Source of the DNA: Thiosulfatimonas sediminis
GTDB taxonomy: Bacteria > Pseudomonadota > Gammaproteobacteria > Thiomicrospirales > Thiomicrospiraceae
Direction of reading: 5' to 3'
Length of the DNA stretch: 64,000 nt
Assembly: GCF_011398355.1 (NCBI RefSeq)
Contig: NZ_AP021889.1
Span: 1,054,001-1,118,000, forward strand
The notes below the pieces were generated by a model that saw nothing but the letters and a program-made list of their open reading frames with translations, did no database searches and was not told where the DNA came from. The first letter of the stretch is position 1. The number at the start of each line of letters is the position of its first letter. Below, piece after piece: positions 1 through 9,732 of the stretch. The position numbers were made by a program, and so were the translations under genes.

Positions 1-385
1 TCAGTTAGTTTTTCCGGAAAAAATTCTTTTAGTATAAAAATATCCCTTAATTGCTGGCTATTTTGCGCTATGGGTTCCTTGTTTTCTTAAATATGCGCTT
101 CTTGTCCATCAGGCTTTCGCTTGATTGTGCTTTTGGTATTGCAATGGCGATTTTACCGAATACATTCGATTAGATTAAATCGAGGTTTTGTGTAAGGATT
201 GATGCTGGATATGAGCTTGATGTTAGGAGTGCACCGAACAACTCCTAGTGGGCGAGATTTGCAAAGATTGTCTTGGCCATGTGTTGCAATCGCGGCCTAG
301 AATTTCTTATTTTCACTTCTTCGCAATAACTCGTGAGGGCTTATCTGGTGATTTCTTAGCTTGCGTTTTAAGGGTTAATGAATAA
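1..385. other. Gene-free leader region at window start
   Basis: No open frame with a convincing start and ribosome binding site is visible here on either strand. A 7-bp inverted repeat (taggagt at 224-230, actccta at 241-247, 10-base loop) has no U tract and is probably not a terminator. An aaggg at about 369-373 is the only Shine-Dalgarno-like stretch before the first gene. The segment probably holds the promoter of the phosphatase gene and possibly the end of a gene left of the window. Confidence 0.4.
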
Positions 386-973
386 ATGAATATCGTAACG
401 AATTGTTTTATCCGGCCTTTAGTTTCGCAAGAGACCTGTGGTGATTTTATGAAAATGTTGCCCGGTAAGCGGCGTATTCATTTTATTGTGGGTGATGTTT
501 CAGGGCATGGCTCACCGCTTGTCTATGCGATTGCGCGTGAAGTTGAACAGTGTTTTGAGCAGTGTTATCGGCAGCCGTTAGCGCAACAATACGCGCAGAT
601 TGCGGAATTGGGTTCAGTGGCTAAGTATGGGATGACGTTGTGTTTGGGTTTTTTCGATCTTGAGCGCCAAGCGCTATTTTATCTGGCGGTCGGTAATTTG
701 AGGTTATGTCGATTAAACGAGCAGCAAAAAATAGATTTACCTGTTACAGAAGGGGTGGTTGGTATTTTTGTACCGAGTGAGATCCAAGAGCAGATTTTGC
801 CTTTGCAAGCGGGGGATCGAGTTTTGGTGACTTCCGATGGTGTATCGCAACAGGCGTTGTCGCTGTTCACGGCAGAGCAGTCTGTCGAAACATTGAAAAC
901 ACAATTTTTAGACGATTCAATCACTAAACAGGATGACGCGATTTGCGTCTGTTTTGATATTGTTTTTGAGTAA
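386..973 (+). CDS. Stand-alone PP2C/SpoIIE-type serine phosphatase
   Basis: A 195-residue protein with the metal-binding pattern of SpoIIE/RsbU/RsbX phosphatases: CGDF with Asp20, GDVSGHG at 36-42, TSDGV with Asp151, and a C-terminal DDA at 183-185. These enzymes are Mn/Mg-dependent and dephosphorylate a STAS anti-anti-sigma protein. It is a bare catalytic domain with no sensor, receiver or membrane segment, in size closest to RsbX. A kinase of the RsbW type and a STAS protein lie 2-3 kb downstream, which suggests that the STAS protein at 4021 is the substrate. The start ATG was chosen because the ATG twelve bases upstream hits a stop after three codons. The family is clear; the substrate is inferred from neighbourhood. 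Confidence 0.8.
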   Translation: MNIVTNCFIRPLVSQETCGDFMKMLPGKRRIHFIVGDVSGHGSPLVYAIAREVEQCFEQCYRQPLAQQYAQIAELGSVAKYGMTLCLGFFDLERQALFYLAVGNLRLCRLNEQQKIDLPVTEGVVGIFVPSEIQEQILPLQAGDRVLVTSDGVSQQALSLFTAEQSVETLKTQFLDDSITKQDDAICVCFDIVFE

Positions 974-990
974 GGTTGTAAACCAATCAT

Positions 991-1017
991 AAAAATCCGC
1001 ATAGAGCGCGGATTTTT
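991..1017. terminator. Bidirectional rho-independent terminator
   Basis: A perfect 10-bp stem (aaaaatccgc at 991-1000, gcggattttt at 1008-1017) with a 7-base loop. A runs on the left arm and T runs on the right arm let it work on both strands. It sits between two convergent genes, the phosphatase and the chemoreceptor-like gene. Confidence 0.85.
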
Positions 1018-1051
1018 ACATCTGTTTCGAATAGTAAAGCGTTAGTCGAAA

Positions 1052-2770
1052 TTAATTTTTTGAAAAGGTAAAGTAGTTTACGTCTTCAGCTAAATCTCGC
1101 GCTTGATAGGAAATCTCGTTCGCCGATTGGGTGTTTTCTGCAACTAAACTAAGGTTTTGTTGCATGACGTTCTGAACATCACTGACCCCTTGGTAGGCTT
1201 TTTCGGTTTCAATCGCTTGCGAGTTGGCGGATTCAGAGATGCTTTCGATTTTTTCGCCGACCGAGTCAATCAGTTTACTGATTTCGTTGAGCATCTCACC
1301 AGACGCATGGGCTAATTTACTGCCTTGGTCAACACGCTGCGTAGTTTCATCAATGAGCGTGCGAATCTCTTTGGCTGCATCCGCAGATTTTTGCGCTAGG
1401 GCGCGCACTTCGCCGGCAACGACAGCAAAACCGCGACCATGTTCTCCAGCACGTGCTGCTTCAACCGCGGCGTTTAACGCCAAAAGGTTGGTTTGGAAAG
1501 CGATGCTGTCTATCAAGGTGACAATCTCGGTGATTTTATTACTGGATTCTTGGATGCTGGCCATGGCGGCAACCGTTTCGCTCATTACTTGCACCCCTTG
1601 ACTGGTGCGCGATTGCACTTCTTTAGTCGTGGTGGCGGTGTTTCTGGCTTCATGAGAGCCTGAACGGATCATGGTTGTCGCTGTCTTGAGGGTTGAAAAG
1701 GCATTTTCTAATTGACTTGAGCTGAATTGAACTTGTTGATCAAGGCTTTCAGAGCCACTCGCAATAATGTTGGATTGTTGTAAAAAGTTTTGTGCACTGG
1801 TGCTCACTTTCGAAATAACATGGCTCAATTTTTGTCCCATGCTTTGCAAGCTTTTGCTGAGCATTTCGATATTATTGTCATAAAGCGACGGTGTGTCGGA
1901 TTTATGCGAGCGCATTTGCGCGGACAGATCGCCGGAGGCCATGCGGTCAATGACTTCGGTGGCATCGTGAATAACTTGGTCGAGCATTTTTGTATTTGGA
2001 TTATTACCGATGTCTGAGGCGTACTTGATGATGCGCACGACATTACCGTCGATGTCAAAAATTGGGTTGTAGCTTGCCTCAAGCCAAACTTCATTGCCTT
2101 GTTTGTCGATTCTACGGAAGGTTCCTGCCACGGGGGTTCCTTTGCCTAATTTTTCCCAAAAGACGCGGTATTCTGAAGATTGCACATAATCTGCACGAAC
2201 AAATTTTTTGTGGTGCGCGCCGACAATTTCGTCAAGCGTATAGTGCATGGTTTTTAAAAAGTTTTGGTTGGCGTTGAGAATTTTGCCGGTCACATCAAAC
2301 TCAATCACCGCCATAACTTTATTGATAGCCGTTAACTGCGCGCGGACATCTAATTCGCCCTGTACTTTCTCCGTAATGTCGGTAGCAAACTTGACGATTT
2401 TTTCAACTTTGCCTTCGGCATTAAAAATCGGATTGTAACTGGCTTCCAGCCAAATGGTTTTTCCTGATTTAGATTTTCGTTTGAAGCGATCGGAGTTGTT
2501 ATTCCCTGCTTTCAACATCCGCCAAAAATTTTGGTAGTTTGCGCTGGCCGCATCAATTTCATGTAAAAACATCCGATGGTGCTTGCCAACAATTTCATTC
2601 AAACCGTAACCAACGACGTTCAAAAAATTTTCATTTGCAGTAAGAATATGGCCGTCAGTGTCAAACTCGATTACCCCCATGACTTTGTTCAAAGCGTCAA
2701 CGGTACGCTCTAAGATCACTTTTTCTTGCTGTAGCGAATTCAGTTCGCTCTTTAGGTGCGAGTTAAACAT
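1052..2770 (-). CDS. Soluble PAS-PAS methyl-accepting chemotaxis protein (BdlA-like)
   Basis: A 572-residue protein without a transmembrane segment. Two PAS domains follow one another (about residues 20-140 and 145-262), each with the same [10 protein letters not shown] segment, so they are recent duplicates of each other. A short HAMP-like linker with ASGDLSAQM (about 270-300) leads into a methyl-accepting signalling domain containing the hairpin-tip core [19 protein letters not shown]. The two PAS plus MCP layout is that of P. aeruginosa BdlA, which triggers biofilm dispersal, and also of Aer-like energy sensors. It could bind haem or flavin through PAS and signal to CheA or to c-di-GMP enzymes. 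The gene is convergent with the phosphatase gene. Family certain; the dispersal role is inferred from architecture and from the biofilm genes in the window. Confidence 0.88.
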   Translation of the reverse strand: MFNSHLKSELNSLQQEKVILERTVDALNKVMGVIEFDTDGHILTANENFLNVVGYGLNEIVGKHHRMFLHEIDAASANYQNFWRMLKAGNNNSDRFKRKSKSGKTIWLEASYNPIFNAEGKVEKIVKFATDITEKVQGELDVRAQLTAINKVMAVIEFDVTGKILNANQNFLKTMHYTLDEIVGAHHKKFVRADYVQSSEYRVFWEKLGKGTPVAGTFRRIDKQGNEVWLEASYNPIFDIDGNVVRIIKYASDIGNNPNTKMLDQVIHDATEVIDRMASGDLSAQMRSHKSDTPSLYDNNIEMLSKSLQSMGQKLSHVISKVSTSAQNFLQQSNIIASGSESLDQQVQFSSSQLENAFSTLKTATTMIRSGSHEARNTATTTKEVQSRTSQGVQVMSETVAAMASIQESSNKITEIVTLIDSIAFQTNLLALNAAVEAARAGEHGRGFAVVAGEVRALAQKSADAAKEIRTLIDETTQRVDQGSKLAHASGEMLNEISKLIDSVGEKIESISESANSQAIETEKAYQGVSDVQNVMQQNLSLVAENTQSANEISYQARDLAEDVNYFTFSKN

Positions 2771-2971
2771 GGCAACATCCTTAACGGTAATTGATCGGTT
2801 GGAAGTGTGGCAGTCAAAATTCTTGACTTGGAATGATATTACCTGAATTTTGCTATTGCTTTTTAGAAAAACAGGTAAAGTATGTCAAGAAAAAGGTAAT
2901 TACTTGATTAGGATTTGCTGCACATTCAACGAGCCGAAATTCTTTAGTGTTGCGTAAAAGTACTTAAGTAT

Positions 2972-3922
2972 ATGCCCCGCTATTCATGCTCAACTGACAT
3001 AAGTAAATTGACTCATATGCAAGCTGTAAAAAAACATCAACATAAAATTTTAATTGTTGAAGATGAACCGATTTTCGTGAATATCATCAGCGAATTTATT
3101 GGTTCTTGTGGTTATGATTTTGACACCGCGGCTAACGGTAAACAAGCATTAGAGATGCTTTTAGCGCAACCGGTTGAGACCTATAGTGCGATTCTTTCCG
3201 ATATTGAAATGCCGACGATGTCAGGTTTAGAGCTGCTCAAAGAGGTTAAATCCTTAGCCAGTTTTGCGCATATTCCTTTTGTTTTACAGACATCGCATAC
3301 CGATTCTGACATGATTAGACGTGGTATTGAAGGCGGCGCTTATTATTACCTAACTAAACCACTGCAGCCCAAAGTGGTTTGTCAGATCATTAATGCAGCG
3401 ATATTGGATTTTGGCAAGCATCAGGCTTTGGTCTCAAAAATTGAAAATTATAAGAGTGGTCTCGATTTGTTACAGAGCGCTCGTTTTACACTTAAAACGC
3501 CTGAGCAGGCAAAACACTTGGCTGTGAGCTTATGTCACCTGTCTGCGCAGCCGGTAAAAACTTCTATGGGGGTTTATGAGTTAGTGCAAAACGCCATCGA
3601 ACACGGCAATCTTGGAATTAGCTACCAAGAGAAGGGTGAATTAATTAAAGAGCGTACTTTTCTAGCAGAAATCCATCGCCGCTTAGAGCATGAGGATTAC
3701 CAGAATCGGTATGTAACTATTGATTATCAGATTGATGAAACGCAAAAATGGTTAACCATTAGTGATATGGGAGCAGGGTTTGACTTTGAGCAATACCTAG
3801 AGTTTATTCCTGAGCGACTGCTTGATGAACATGGTCGCGGCATTATGATGGCTCGAGTGAATGGTTTTCAAAGTATTGAATATTCAAATCAAGGGCGTAC
3901 AGTGCGCTGTTTGCTCTATTAG
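2972..3922 (+). CDS. Response regulator fused to RsbW-like anti-sigma kinase
   Basis: A 316-residue protein. The N-terminal receiver domain carries the acidic VEDEP pocket and a phosphoacceptor Asp77 in ILSDIEMP, with a TKP lysine loop. The C-terminal half is a GHKL ATPase of the RsbW/SpoIIAB type: ELVQNAIEHGN (N-box), DMGAGFD (G1) and HGRGIMM (G2). In such proteins phosphorylation of the receiver sets whether the kinase phosphorylates its STAS partner. The STAS gene follows directly and a matching phosphatase lies upstream, so the three form a probable partner-switching unit. Related HsbR-type proteins keep phosphatase and kinase in one chain; here they are split. An ATG at 3017 is an alternative start; neither start has a strong ribosome binding site. 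Confidence 0.85.
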   Translation: MPRYSCSTDISKLTHMQAVKKHQHKILIVEDEPIFVNIISEFIGSCGYDFDTAANGKQALEMLLAQPVETYSAILSDIEMPTMSGLELLKEVKSLASFAHIPFVLQTSHTDSDMIRRGIEGGAYYYLTKPLQPKVVCQIINAAILDFGKHQALVSKIENYKSGLDLLQSARFTLKTPEQAKHLAVSLCHLSAQPVKTSMGVYELVQNAIEHGNLGISYQEKGELIKERTFLAEIHRRLEHEDYQNRYVTIDYQIDETQKWLTISDMGAGFDFEQYLEFIPERLLDEHGRGIMMARVNGFQSIEYSNQGRTVRCLLY

Positions 3923-4020
3923 AATGAGTCAGAATAATTTCCATTTTGGTTTACCTTACGTTTCTTAGGATTTATTAACCCCTTATTTTTTATAGATTAT
4001 TTGGATATTTGGAGCAGAAT

Positions 4021-4323
4021 ATGAATACGATTACCAGTCATCAGGATGGGAAAAATTTAATGATTCAAATCACAGGAACCTTTGACCTGAGCGCATTTGA
4101 TAATTTTCATCAGGCTTACCCTAGTGACATGTCAAACATATCGACCATCACGGTCGATTTAGCACGTGTGGTTGAGGTTGATAGTAGTGCCATTGGGATG
4201 TTGTTGTCTTTATGGAAAGTCGCCGGTCAAGAAAAAGGAAAGGTAATAATTATTAATGCGAATGCCTCGGTTAAAGAATTGTTGCAGATTGGCCTAGTAA
4301 CGCAATACATTGACATAAAATAG
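4021..4323 (+). CDS. STAS-domain anti-sigma factor antagonist
   Basis: A 100-residue single STAS domain of the SpoIIAA/RsbV/HsbA class. The diagnostic VDSSAIGML holds the phosphorylatable Ser55/Ser56, and the first strand pattern is MIQITGTFDLSAF. It would be phosphorylated by the kinase at 2972 and dephosphorylated by the phosphatase at 386; the unphosphorylated form would then bind another partner (an anti-sigma factor or, as in the Hsb pathway, a diguanylate cyclase). The start is placed at ATG 4021 because ggag at 4011-4014 lies 6 bases upstream; a TTG in frame at 4009 would fall on top of that site. A diguanylate cyclase encoded about 5.4 kb downstream is one candidate output. Confidence 0.88.
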   Translation: MNTITSHQDGKNLMIQITGTFDLSAFDNFHQAYPSDMSNISTITVDLARVVEVDSSAIGMLLSLWKVAGQEKGKVIIINANASVKELLQIGLVTQYIDIK

Positions 4324-4461
4324 TAAACCGTAGAAGATACGTATAACTTTTAAGATAATCAGATTTTATCAGTAATAAGTGAGAAAAGTATCATGTAACG
4401 GCAGAGTCTGTACTTTTCTATGCGTATCTTTTATTTTCGCTAATCGTGCAAAGGCGTTATT

Positions 4462-7400
4462 TTGAATAAGTTTTTCCTCTTCATTTTTTTTATTATCAAC
4501 GCATTGTATCTCCCTGTGAGTTCTGCTGAAAATGAACTGCAATTTACGCCAGAAGAGCAAGCTTATTTAGCTAACACGCCGCAGATTAATGTCGGTTTTA
4601 CATCGGTTTTCGAGCCTTTGCTGATCCGTCAAAAGAATGGCAGTTTAGATGGCGCTTTACCTGAAATCTACAACCTCATCGCAGAAATTATGCCGGTTGA
4701 GTTTGTTTTTCAGGATGGTGACTGGCTTGAATTGCTGGCTGATGTTCAAAATTCACAACTTGATGCGATAGCGGTCATGAATCAAAAAACTGCGCAACAA
4801 CGCGGCTTGCTAACCGTTGAATTGCCATTTGAGTTCCCGCCGACGGTTTTTGCGCTTAAGAATCGTAATTTTCAGGTACAAAATTCGGGCGATCTTAAAG
4901 TTTTGAAAATCAGTTATGCCGCGAATATTCTCTATCTTGCGGATTACTTAGAAAAGCAGTTTATCGGTAGTCAGTTAATTCCGGTGGCCAATTCGCGCGA
5001 CGCGATTGATAAAGTGATGGATCAGTCTGCCGATGTGGCTATCTTGCACAGCTACGATACTTATTTACTAAAAAAAACCAACAATACTCAAATCGAACCC
5101 ATTGCTATTTTGAGTGATGTTATCAACGTTAACGTCATCGGTGTTGACCCAGATAATCCGCTGTTACAAAGTATTTTGCAAAAAGCGGTTAATCATTTAA
5201 GTCGTTATCAGCTTTTAGATGTTATCGAACACTGGTCTTACATCAGTACACCAGATATTGCTTCCAAATCAATTCAGCAAATCCCCATTGTCAGCACTTA
5301 TGTTTGGATTTTTGTGGGTACAGCTACGTTATTGTTGTTACTCGCTCTGTATATCCTGATTAAAAAACAGCGCCTGGCTTTTATGCAAGATAGCCCGGTG
5401 TCGTCCGTTAGTTTAAAGCCCGAATATTTTATCGCCTTGATTACCGTCTCTTTGTTCACGGTGTTGATTTATACCTTGAATATGGCGATTAAAGAGAAAA
5501 AGGTGTATGCAGAAATTATCAACATCAGCGGTAAGCAGCGGATGTGGTCGCAAAATACGGTGCTATTGGCCAAAGAGTATTTTAAAACCCTCAAGGTGGC
5601 TGATTTAGTGAGATACAAGTCTGCGGTGGGCGAGATGTCGTCAGGATTCCAAAAATTAACCAATCTGCAGAATACTTACGATAGCCAGAAAATCTATTTC
5701 AATAATTTGCAAATTGGCAACCAAGTCGAAGATTTTCTTGATCTGCATAAAGCGTTTATTCAAACGAACAACCCTGATTATTTGAATGAACTTTTTGTTA
5801 CTAGCCAAACATTGCTGGTGACGCTTGATGGGGTTGTCAATTACCACGAAAAGTTTGTTAATTCCGAAGTAGATAAACAACTGTATTACGCCTGGCTTGT
5901 TTTAGGGCTGTTGATTTTTACGATTTTGATTGAGTTCTTTTTTGTGTATGTTCCGTCATTGCGCGGCGCGAGAAACCTTGCGGCAAGGCTTTCAAGTGAA
6001 AAAACTCGCCTTGATGAACTCAATCAACAGCTAATGGAACAAGAAGGTTTATTGCAAATCGCTTTAGACAAAAACGGTTGGGCGTATTGGGATTTTGATC
6101 TGATTCATAATAAACGACACTTTTCTTCTTTGGGATATCAAATCCTCGGTTATGACTCATCCAAGGAAGTTCCGTTAAACGGCTGGGAGATGATGATTCA
6201 TCCAGATGACAGAGCGGCTGTCATGGTTGCGTTTTCTAAATTACTGAACGCAGAAGTGGATAGTTATGAAAATACCTATCGAATCCTCAATGCCGAGAAG
6301 CGCTATATCTGGAACCGAGTCTTTGCCACTGTCCCCAAACGCGATCCAATCTCCAATGAACCGCAATTAGTGGTTGGCATTTTTGCTGACGTAACTGAAG
6401 AAATTGCATCGAAAAATGCATTATTAAACAGTGAGAAACAGTTAAAACAGGCCCATAAAATTTCGCATTTAGCCAGTTGGACGCTGAACCACGAGTCGGG
6501 TCAATTTATTTGGGCAGATGAGATTTATCCGTTACTTGGAACCGAATCTTCAAAGCTGGGCGCTTCTTTTGAGAACTTTTTGCAAATGATTCACCCAATG
6601 GATCGCACTAAGGTGCAAGAAGCATTTTCGCGTTCGATTCAGCAGCAAAAAGAACTTTTTATTGAGCATCGCTTGTTAATCGACAATAAAGCCATCAAGT
6701 ATGTGGTTGAACGTGCTGTGCACACTTACGATTCAGACGGTAATCTATTGCTGACCAACGGTTCGATTCAGGACATTACCGATCAAAAAAATACGGAAAT
6801 GTCGTTAATTGAGGCCAATAAAAACTTGTCGTCGCTTGCCCAAAACGTTCCTGGAATGGTGTACAGCTTCCACTTGCTCCCAGATGGTCGTAGCTTTTTA
6901 CCCTATGCGTCGGAAGCCATTTATCAGATTTATGGCGTGCATCCAGAAGAAGTTGTTAATGATGCATCGCTTATTTTCGAAAGAATTCACAAGTATGACA
7001 TTAATCGGGTCAGCGCAAAAATAACCGAATCTGAAACCAATTTATCTAACTGGGTAGATGAGTATCGAGTGAATCATCCCACCAAAGGCACGATTTGGGT
7101 TAAAGGTTTTGCTAAGCCGGAAAGACAACCTGATGGCAGTACCATTTGGTACGGCTATCTGTATGAAACGACGAATGAAAAATTGGCTGAGCAGGCACGA
7201 GAGCAGTTTGCGTTGCAGTTAGACATTGCGACTAAATCATCCAATCAGGGTATCTGGGTTTGGGATTTGCGCTCTAATGAGTTGCATTGGGATGAAAATA
7301 TGCATCGTTTATATGGCATTAAGTCATCTGATAAAGTTGAGTATTATTCGCTTTGGAAAGATGCCTTGTTAGAGGAAGATGCGGAGCAGGCTGAAAGCTC

Positions 7401-9732
7401 GTTGCAGGCGGCCTTAAATAATAATAGGAATTTTGATGCCATTTTCCGGATTCGTCGACCAGATGGCGAAATCAGACACGTAAAAGCTTCAGCCGCCTTA
7501 CAGTTCGATGAACAGGGCAATAAAATTGCTATGGTCGGTACCAATCTTGATATTACGCCGCTGCAATTGGCGATTGAGTCCGCGCAAAAGGCCAACCAGT
7601 CTAAGTCGGCGTTTTTAGCCAACATGAGCCATGAAATTCGTACCCCTTTAAACGGTATTATTGGGTTGACCAATTTGGTGTTGGAGAGCGAACTCGAACC
7701 GGTTCAGCGTGATTATTTAACCAAAGTACAAAAAACCTCCAACGCTTTAACCCATATTATTAACGATATATTGGATTATTCAAAAATTGAAGCCGGTAAG
7801 TTGGACATAGTGCCGACGGCTTTCCATTTAGACGATTTGTTGTCAAAAGTCTCTGACCTGTTTGCCTATCCTGTGCATCAAAAAGGGGTTTCTTTAATTT
7901 TCACTATTGCACCGAATATGCCACAAATTTTGGTTGGTGACGTGATGCGCTTAACGCAAGTGCTGAACAACTTAGTTGGCAACGCCGTCAAATTTACCAA
8001 ACAGGGGCATATTCGCATTAACGCTGAGGTGGTCAAGCAACAAGCACTTGATATTACCCTTAAGTTTGACGTTGAAGACACCGGAATTGGGATGAATCAA
8101 GCTAAACAACAAAAACTGTTTCAGGCTTTTGAACAAGGCGATTCAACGACCACCAAAGAGTATGGTGGTACGGGGTTGGGGTTAATGATTTCTAAGAAAC
8201 TAGTGCAGATGATGGGCGGCGATATCAGCGTGAACTCTCAAGAGAACAAAGGCTCCACCTTCAGCTTTATCACCCAATTGAAGGTTGATCAGAGTGCGCG
8301 ACCAATCGATTTAAGTCGTATTCAAGGGCGCTCTGTTCTCGTGGTTGATGATAATGAGATTGATCGTGAGTTTATCAGCCGTACGCTGGATGCCGCACAC
8401 GTTAAAGTGAGTACGGCAGCAAGTGCGAAAGAAGCGCTTGCAATAATGCAAAAAGATCATTTTGATTGTGTCTTGACCGACTGGAAAATGCCGGATATGG
8501 ACGGCTTGGAGTTGGTGTCGCGGATTGTTCATGGTAGCCAAAAGGTTGACAAAGTGATTATGGTGACCGCCTTTGACCGCGAACATTTAATGCAAGCAGC
8601 TAAGAAAAAGAATGTGCAGTTGCAGTCCGTATTGAGTAAGCCATTTACGCCTTCTAGTCTGTTTAACGTTTTATTTGATTTGGATTCCAGCAGTGATCAA
8701 TCGCGTTTTACCGCTCCACAGAAGTTTCAATTGAATCATTCAATTTCTGCATTGGTTGCAGAAGATAATGAAGTAAATCAAATTGTTAGTGAGAATTTAT
8801 TAAATAAATTAGGGTGTCAAGTCGCGTTGGCTAATGATGGTTTGGAAGCGGTACAGATGGCCAAAACGGGTGATTATGATGTTATCTTTATGGATTTGCA
8901 TATGCCTAAAATGGATGGTTACGAAGCAGCACGCCAAATTCGTTTGTTTAACGCCGACATCCCGATTTTTGCGTTGAGCGCGGCGGTAATGCAAGAAGAT
9001 AAAACCTTAGCATATCAGTCTGGAATGAATGCGCATTTAGCAAAACCGATTGATGAGTCTGAGTTGACGCAGTTGTTAGATACTTATTTTCAGCAGGCCG
9101 ATAGCACAGAAGGGGCAACCCAAAGTGAGTCGGTAGTGAAGGCGGATGAGGGGATTCCTGAACAGATTTGCAGTTTTGATATGCAGGCGCTGTATGATAA
9201 GTGGCAGTTTAACGATTTTGACAAGCTCTATTCGCTGTATGTGACTTATCTCAATAGTTTTTCTGATGTCTTGAACGAGTTAGATGCCTTCTCGAATGAT
9301 AAAGCGCAGCTTTTGAGTTTGATTCACAAAATCAAAGGCGCGAGCGCTAATATGTTATTTGAGGCGGTCACCGAACTATGTACTGCGATTGAACAACAAG
9401 GGGTTACGGTAGAAAGACTCGCTTTATTAAAAGAGGCGTTATCGGTCATTTTGAATGATATTAAACGTTTTGTGGTTCCCTTAGTGTCTGGACAGAAGCG
9501 CCAAGGCGATAAAACGCCAGCGCAACTTGAGGCGCTATTGCTCGCTTTAATTGATGATTTGGAAATGCAACGTTTTATTACTTATGATCGTTTGCAAGAA
9601 GTGTTGGATGAGGTTTTAGAACGGACAACTGAAGCGCATATCCAAGCACTGTTTGAATTTTATGAGCAACAAGATGATGACGCCTTGCTTGAGGGACTCA
9701 AGCGTTTACTGGTAGAGGTTGCAGGTGAATAA
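4462..9732 (+). CDS. Giant hybrid histidine kinase (SBP3, PilJ-type, four PAS, HisKA, two receivers, HPt)
   Basis: A 1756-residue sensor. The order is: signal peptide (1-22); a periplasmic SBP_bac_3 domain (about 30-260); membrane helix (about 275-300); a second helix (about 322-345); an extracytoplasmic PilJ/NarX-like four-helix domain with INISGKQRMWSQ; a third helix (about 475-500); four PAS domains with PAC tails (about 530-647, 665-776, 788-907, 917-1033); HisKA with phospho-acceptor His1057 in MSHEIRTPL; HATPase; receiver 1 (Asp1340); receiver 2 (Asp1478); and HPt with His1622 in LIHKIKGASANM. All phosphorelay residues are intact. The start is TTG with aagg 7 bases upstream, supported by the signal peptide that begins exactly there. 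The last bases overlap the following diguanylate cyclase gene, so that response regulator is the likely target. The ligands (amino-acid-like solute, and oxyanion by analogy with NarX) are guesses. Confidence 0.92.
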   Translation: MNKFFLFIFFIINALYLPVSSAENELQFTPEEQAYLANTPQINVGFTSVFEPLLIRQKNGSLDGALPEIYNLIAEIMPVEFVFQDGDWLELLADVQNSQLDAIAVMNQKTAQQRGLLTVELPFEFPPTVFALKNRNFQVQNSGDLKVLKISYAANILYLADYLEKQFIGSQLIPVANSRDAIDKVMDQSADVAILHSYDTYLLKKTNNTQIEPIAILSDVINVNVIGVDPDNPLLQSILQKAVNHLSRYQLLDVIEHWSYISTPDIASKSIQQIPIVSTYVWIFVGTATLLLLLALYILIKKQRLAFMQDSPVSSVSLKPEYFIALITVSLFTVLIYTLNMAIKEKKVYAEIINISGKQRMWSQNTVLLAKEYFKTLKVADLVRYKSAVGEMSSGFQKLTNLQNTYDSQKIYFNNLQIGNQVEDFLDLHKAFIQTNNPDYLNELFVTSQTLLVTLDGVVNYHEKFVNSEVDKQLYYAWLVLGLLIFTILIEFFFVYVPSLRGARNLAARLSSEKTRLDELNQQLMEQEGLLQIALDKNGWAYWDFDLIHNKRHFSSLGYQILGYDSSKEVPLNGWEMMIHPDDRAAVMVAFSKLLNAEVDSYENTYRILNAEKRYIWNRVFATVPKRDPISNEPQLVVGIFADVTEEIASKNALLNSEKQLKQAHKISHLASWTLNHESGQFIWADEIYPLLGTESSKLGASFENFLQMIHPMDRTKVQEAFSRSIQQQKELFIEHRLLIDNKAIKYVVERAVHTYDSDGNLLLTNGSIQDITDQKNTEMSLIEANKNLSSLAQNVPGMVYSFHLLPDGRSFLPYASEAIYQIYGVHPEEVVNDASLIFERIHKYDINRVSAKITESETNLSNWVDEYRVNHPTKGTIWVKGFAKPERQPDGSTIWYGYLYETTNEKLAEQAREQFALQLDIATKSSNQGIWVWDLRSNELHWDENMHRLYGIKSSDKVEYYSLWKDALLEEDAEQAESSLQAALNNNRNFDAIFRIRRPDGEIRHVKASAALQFDEQGNKIAMVGTNLDITPLQLAIESAQKANQSKSAFLANMSHEIRTPLNGIIGLTNLVLESELEPVQRDYLTKVQKTSNALTHIINDILDYSKIEAGKLDIVPTAFHLDDLLSKVSDLFAYPVHQKGVSLIFTIAPNMPQILVGDVMRLTQVLNNLVGNAVKFTKQGHIRINAEVVKQQALDITLKFDVEDTGIGMNQAKQQKLFQAFEQGDSTTTKEYGGTGLGLMISKKLVQMMGGDISVNSQENKGSTFSFITQLKVDQSARPIDLSRIQGRSVLVVDDNEIDREFISRTLDAAHVKVSTAASAKEALAIMQKDHFDCVLTDWKMPDMDGLELVSRIVHGSQKVDKVIMVTAFDREHLMQAAKKKNVQLQSVLSKPFTPSSLFNVLFDLDSSSDQSRFTAPQKFQLNHSISALVAEDNEVNQIVSENLLNKLGCQVALANDGLEAVQMAKTGDYDVIFMDLHMPKMDGYEAARQIRLFNADIPIFALSAAVMQEDKTLAYQSGMNAHLAKPIDESELTQLLDTYFQQADSTEGATQSESVVKADEGIPEQICSFDMQALYDKWQFNDFDKLYSLYVTYLNSFSDVLNELDAFSNDKAQLLSLIHKIKGASANMLFEAVTELCTAIEQQGVTVERLALLKEALSVILNDIKRFVVPLVSGQKRQGDKTPAQLEALLLALIDDLEMQRFITYDRLQEVLDEVLERTTEAHIQALFEFYEQQDDDALLEGLKRLLVEVAGE

